From: a bacterium
GTDB taxonomy: Bacteria; Verrucomicrobiota; Verrucomicrobiia; Chthoniobacterales; Terrimicrobiaceae
Direction of reading: 5' to 3'
Length of the DNA stretch: 17,454 nucleotides
Assembly: GCA_009920585.1 (NCBI GenBank)
Contig: RFZT01000018.1
Location: 1 to 17,454 of the forward strand
The stretch's first letter is position 1, and each line of letters starts with the position of its first letter. Positions 14,106-17,454 of this stretch are shown here, piece after piece. The position numbers were made by a program, and so were the translations under genes. The notes under the pieces are model-generated. The model did no database searches and was not told where the DNA came from. It was given only the letters and a program-made list of their open reading frames with translations.

Positions 14106-17100
14106 CACTCCCCCATCGGAATCGGTTGGGTGTAGAGTTTTTTGACTTTGTATTGGGCTTGAGTCGTTGCGTTGGCGGTAGTAGCGATCTCCACTTCCAC
14201 CAAAGTTTTGGTGAGGGCTTCGGAGTCCGGAACGAAAGTCCCGTTTATTTCTTTGCCTGCCTGCGCGTAGGCGTAGATGGTGAAGAAGGAACTGCGGGTG
14301 GTGACAGCGGGAATGAGGGCGCTGGCTCGGCCTTCGTTCCTCTTAAAGTGGCTGCTGCTGTTGTTGTAATCGGTCTGCGAAACGGCATCGGCTACTCCGG
14401 CGATTTCCATGATTTCGGAGGGGAGGATATATTGATCTGCAGGGAAACGCAGAGTGTTTCTGCGAGTATCCCAAGTCGAATTTGCAGTCCAAGTCATGCT
14501 GCCGATCGCGTTGGCGATGGTGGTGGCATTGGCAGTAGCACCCTTGAATCGAGTTACATCATTCGGCGAAGTCAAATTTGCACTTTGCGCTACATCTATT
14601 GGATTTTGAATCGTGCCATTCGATGATAGTTCAAGAACTTTCGCCAATGCTTGGATGCCTATTGTGCGTGGTGCGATTGTTGCATTTCCTGGGAGGTGAA
14701 ACTTCCCGTTGACATTCACGGGTTGAAGGCGGTTGTGGGGAAGACTGGCGTTAGTAGAATTGCCAAAGGAAATAACATCGAGCATGGCCCAATCTGGAAT
14801 CAAAGACCCTTCAGAACTCGGTTGCATCTGCATCCGTAGTCGGCGCCAGCGCTGATTTGTGGGCACGAGGCCCAAGTCTGCAGGGCTGGTGTAAAAGTAA
14901 TTTCCTGAAAAACTAGGCAACTCCGGTATGCGCATATCGTTGGGATTTGGAAATGTCCATGTCCCATTCGTCAGTGTTGCATTGGCAAAAATAGCATTGC
15001 CATTGCGATTGTTGAATGAGGGATCGCTTGGGATGGCATTACCAGAGTCGAAGTTTGGATTGGCGTCGGCGTGGTTCCATTGCTCTGTCGAATTTGTCGT
15101 GGTTATATTTGAGCCTGATGTAACATTTCCAAAAGTATGATTCGCGGTGCTGGCATTTACAGTCCAACATATCGTGTTTGGGTTTGCGGTTAGATTTGCG
15201 GAGGCTGCGATGGAAGTTTTTATGAGAGGGCAAAGCCTTTGGTAGGAATATGTGGAAATGGAATTTGCTATGGCGGTTCTCCAATCAACGGTAGTATTAG
15301 CAGAAACTGGAAATGACACTGCCGGAGTGCTGGTGCTTAAATTCCCACTATTTGTAATAAACTTTTTTATATCAGCTCCTAATACCCAATCTCTTATGCT
15401 TTCTGGATTTGTATTAGGTATTCCACTTAGGCTACGATCGATGTTGCTATTGGCAGCAATTTTTACATAGGTAATGGCGCATTGGACATCTGTGATTGAA
15501 TTAATACGGTATTGGGATGGATTAGAAATTACTGCTTGACCATATGTTCCCCAAGTGGGACCGGATAAATTGTATTTCTTTTTAGAAAAAGCGGGTATAA
15601 ATATTCCTTTTTGGCCATAGGGATTGTGAGTTAACATGTAAGATTCCGCAAATTTCGTAGGTGGACGAGCAGCATCTCTCATTGCGGAGTTATAAGGATA
15701 TTCGATGGATGATGCAGAGTCTGTCCAGTTGCCATAGCAACCATATCTATTTGTATGTGTAGCATTAGTAGAAATTATTGTATGTGTCATATTCCATGTA
15801 ATGCCTCTCATGCAATATTCCAATGTAGCATTAGCATTGTTAAAATCCACGGGATAAGGATTATATAACTCGATATTTGCTCTAATATAGGTTCTTAAAT
15901 AAGACGGCGTTGTGGTGCCAACGGAGACAGTATTCACATAAAAAACATCAAAACTCACTTCGCTGACAACGGGATAAGGCGCGAATCCTAAATACTCCGC
16001 TGGAATATGGGTCTTGGACTCGGAGGAATTAGTGGAGGTGGAGTTGATAGTGAGGGAACCGATGAGCGGACCTTGATAGCTGAAGCTGGCATTGACCGTA
16101 CCAGTATTCGGATCGCGCATTTGAAGCATGTTGGCGGCGATTTGCTTAACGCCGATTGGATTGTATTTGGTCGCGAAATTACCGCCGAAGATATTTTGCA
16201 GCCCTCTTCCTGTGAGACCATAAGTGGAATTCGATGTGGCATTCATGGTCGTGCCATTCAGACCGGTGAGCGCCTCAAAAATCGATCGCACGGAAGCGTC
16301 GCCGGTGCCGTCCGTGGCGTTTGTGGAGAGTGCATTAATAGCAATCCGCTGAGTTCCCCACGGGGTGAGGAGATGGGTCATATTCGCCGTAGTGCTGGCG
16401 GAAGTGGTGGCGGTGGACAGAAAGGGGGTATTATTCCCCGAAAATCCTGTTACAGCTGCACTAACCTGCTCAGGTCGGAAGAAATAACTCCACCCAGTAA
16501 CGCTACTAATATTTGTGGTGGAATTATTAACAACAGCTGCGAAACTTGCGGCTTGTGTCGCGCTAATCAGTGCGGCGATGTCTTGAGGGCGCGTTCCAAC
16601 ATTGAGAGTGGTACGATTGCCTGTAGCCGCATTGACATTGAGCTTCGTTCCCTCGTCATCGACATAGTAGGCGATGCGGCCGACGACGGTTCCATTGGAG
16701 GTAACCACTTCCATCGGCACATTAATCCGCTCGCTCGCGTTTCCCGTGATGGTCCACTGATTGCTGGCGGCGTTGCCCGTCGAATTCCCTGGATTCTGTA
16801 GGTTGTTGAGATTGGCTGTTCCGTTGGTAGTGACATTGCCGGTGCCGGAAAAGAGTTCTTGCGTGCTATTGGAGGAGATGGTGCCGCTGGAAAATACGAA
16901 TTGTCGAATCGCCCCTGGCTGTGTGGTGATGACGGTCGTGTTGGCAGTCGTATTAAACCCCTGCTGAATCTTCGCCATCGCCTGTTGGGTGGCGGTAGTT
17001 GCTAACATCTCGGCCTTAACCTTCGACGTGTAGTTGCTTGTGGCGATCTGCTCTGTGCGGGAACTGGAGAGAAACGAGGTGACGATCGCGGACAGCAACA

Positions 17101-17167
17101 CAATCACGAGCAGCGTGAGAACGAGCGCCGAGGCGTCTTCTGCATTTTTAGGCAGATAGCGTTTCAA
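14105..17167 (-). CDS. vccA: Verru_Chthon cassette protein A
   Basis: Large exported or membrane-anchored protein of a family defined in Verrucomicrobia, whose cassette partners B, C and D are pilin-like; the process they serve is not known. From TTG 17167 it has 1,020 residues, beginning LKRYLPKNAEDASALVLTLL in DNA terms. One N-terminal hydrophobic segment (about 13-33) is followed by SSSRTEQIATSNYTSKVKAE, the PilX-like start of the family; the rest is a long, Asn/Thr/Ser-rich extracytoplasmic region. I counted 48 N-X-S/T sequons. The start is TTG because no in-frame ATG exists before residue 54. The 15.3-16.0 kb portion is strikingly AT-rich (hand counts of 32-37% GC in 60-base samples against 53-58% near both ends). 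No other cassette member is in the window. Family identification is from the N-terminal pattern and length. Confidence 0.85.
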   Translation of the reverse strand: MKRYLPKNAEDASALVLTLLVIVLLSAIVTSFLSSSRTEQIATSNYTSKVKAEMLATTATQQAMAKIQQGFNTTANTTVITTQPGAIRQFVFSSGTISSNSTQELFSGTGNVTTNGTANLNNLQNPGNSTGNAASNQWTITGNASERINVPMEVVTSNGTVVGRIAYYVDDEGTKLNVNAATGNRTTLNVGTRPQDIAALISATQAASFAAVVNNSTTNISSVTGWSYFFRPEQVSAAVTGFSGNNTPFLSTATTSASTTANMTHLLTPWGTQRIAINALSTNATDGTGDASVRSIFEALTGLNGTTMNATSNSTYGLTGRGLQNIFGGNFATKYNPIGVKQIAANMLQMRDPNTGTVNASFSYQGPLIGSLTINSTSTNSSESKTHIPAEYLGFAPYPVVSEVSFDVFYVNTVSVGTTTPSYLRTYIRANIELYNPYPVDFNNANATLEYCMRGITWNMTHTIISTNATHTNRYGCYGNWTDSASSIEYPYNSAMRDAARPPTKFAESYMLTHNPYGQKGIFIPAFSKKKYNLSGPTWGTYGQAVISNPSQYRINSITDVQCAITYVKIAANSNIDRSLSGIPNTNPESIRDWVLGADIKKFITNSGNLSTSTPAVSFPVSANTTVDWRTAIANSISTYSYQRLCPLIKTSIAASANLTANPNTICWTVNASTANHTFGNVTSGSNITTTNSTEQWNHADANPNFDSGNAIPSDPSFNNRNGNAIFANATLTNGTWTFPNPNDMRIPELPSFSGNYFYTSPADLGLVPTNQRWRRLRMQMQPSSEGSLIPDWAMLDVISFGNSTNASLPHNRLQPVNVNGKFHLPGNATIAPRTIGIQALAKVLELSSNGTIQNPIDVAQSANLTSPNDVTRFKGATANATTIANAIGSMTWTANSTWDTRRNTLRFPADQYILPSEIMEIAGVADAVSQTDYNNSSSHFKRNEGRASALIPAVTTRSSFFTIYAYAQAGKEINGTFVPDSEALTKTLVEVEIATTANATTQAQYKVKKLYTQPIPMGE

Positions 17168-17193
17168 AGCATTAAGGGGTGATGGGCGTGGAA

Positions 17194-17211
17194 ATCGGCA
17201 AAATGGCCGAT
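17194..17211 (-). other. Hairpin in the leader of the cassette A gene
   Basis: ATCGGC and GCCGAT (17194-17199 and 17206-17211) form a perfect 6-bp inverted repeat with a 6-nt loop, about 27 bp ahead of the TTG start. It overlaps one copy of the 12-mer GCAAAATGGCCG, repeated at 17280-17291. It could be a regulator site or a leader stem-loop. Confidence 0.35.
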
Positions 17212-17217
17212 GGGGTT

Positions 17218-17246
17218 AATGAACATTCGGCTTCCGCCGCTGTCAA
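17218..17246 (-). promoter_or_regulatory. Likely promoter of the cassette A gene
   Basis: On the minus strand a perfect TTGACA (complement of 17241-17246) is followed after 17 nt by TTCATT (complement of 17218-17223). The predicted transcript start near 17211 leaves a leader of about 44 nt before the TTG start codon. The -10 match is only moderate. Confidence 0.45.
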
Positions 17247-17345
17247 TAAATCGTGGAGGTCGATTCATAGAATCAACGAGCAAAATGGCCGTGGGCAGAA
17301 ATGGGATGCACAGAGAATGGAGGAAGCGAGGCAAAGGCGCATTTG

Positions 17346-17364
17346 GTTTATATGATATACAAAC
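17346..17364. promoter_or_regulatory. Operator-like palindrome GTTTATAT GAT ATACAAAC
   Basis: An 8-3-8 inverted repeat with 7 of 8 arm positions paired lies in the divergent region between the cassette gene and the gene that seems to start at 17416. Size and symmetry fit the binding site of a dimeric helix-turn-helix repressor. The regulator is unknown. Confidence 0.4.
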
Positions 17365-17389
17365 AAGCTCCTCGCCGTCTTCTCGTTTG

Positions 17390-17417
17390 ATGACAAAAAC
17401 TGCTCATTTTTTGTCAT
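17390..17417. promoter_or_regulatory. Perfect 10-bp inverted repeat abutting a possible start codon
   Basis: ATGACAAAAA (17390-17399) and TTTTTGTCAT (17408-17417) are perfect inverted copies separated by 8 bp. The right arm overlaps the ATG at 17416. It may be an operator for autoregulation of the next gene, or a leader hairpin. Confidence 0.5.
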
Positions 17418-17454
17418 GAGAATCCCACGCAAATCCTCGCGGATTATACCAATT
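17416..17454 (+). CDS. Possible 5' end of a divergent gene, cut by the window end
   Basis: An ATG at 17416 opens a frame, MRIPRKSSRIIPI, that is still open at the last base. The basic start followed by a beta-strand-like RIIPI resembles, weakly, the N-termini of XylR/LacI-type sensor regulators common in Verrucomicrobia, and two palindromes sit directly upstream. Only 13 codons are visible, so the gene and its function are tentative. Confidence 0.3.
   Translation, partial: MRIPRKSSRIIPI

Noticed and set aside
16007..16801. Plus-strand open frame of 264 codons opposite the cassette A gene
   Set aside because: Gly- and Ser-rich translation is what the complement of Asn/Thr/Ala-rich codons gives; no start context or domain.
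1..17454. Search for tRNA genes, CRISPR arrays, transposases, integrases and phage genes
   Set aside because: None recognised by eye on either strand; the repeats found lack spacer-array structure.

Overview
The window looks like a chromosomal segment of a Verrucomicrobiota bacterium of moderate GC content. The strongest taxonomic marker is the 1,020-residue Verru_Chthon cassette protein A at the right end, a family described from Verrucomicrobia. The sulfatase plus tandem GH43 cluster without a SusC/SusD pair, the 9-bp-periodic intergenic repeats and the near absence of Shine-Dalgarno sequences agree with this. No rRNA, tRNA, CRISPR array, transposase or phage gene is visible.

Left part (1-4104, all minus strand). 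In transcription order a Fur-family regulator (4104-3622) is followed after 31 bp by a secreted GH43-like glycosidase (3590-2631), a 171-bp gap holding a repeat element, a second related GH43 protein (2459-1506), and 10 bp later a secreted formylglycine-type sulfatase (1495-80). This is a small polysaccharide-utilisation cluster aimed at a sulfated, pentose-containing glycan. The far left end carries a short tandem of a 9-bp unit.

Middle part (4105-9142). The gap between the Fur-family gene and the plus-strand mrp gene holds an unannotated bacterial SRP RNA (ffs, minus strand, about 4155-4244), recognisable by its closing helix and its GGAA-tetraloop domain. mrp (4337-5377) encodes a P-loop iron-sulfur carrier that lacks the second cysteine of its CXXC motif. 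It converges on an exported TPR protein (7144-5396). recQ (7274-9094) is divergent from the TPR gene and converges on lpdA, and the two share a hairpin terminator.

Right part (9149-17454). lpdA (10528-9149) encodes dihydrolipoamide dehydrogenase. Divergent from it is a four-gene metal ABC operon (10640-13568): periplasmic binding protein, an unrecognised membrane-anchored protein, ATPase and permease, joined by a 3-bp gap and two ATGA stop/start overlaps. A 9-1-9 palindrome overlapping a TTGACT box upstream looks like a Fur/Zur-type operator, so the Fur-family protein in this window is one candidate regulator. A 68-residue PUR-repeat protein follows on the minus strand. Then comes a gene-free 294 bp containing a nested inverted-repeat element, then the solitary Verru_Chthon cassette A gene on the minus strand. 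That protein is rich in N-X-S/T sequons and its gene has an AT-rich centre. The last 250 bp carry the cassette gene's promoter, two operator-like palindromes and the apparent start of a divergent plus-strand gene cut by the window end.
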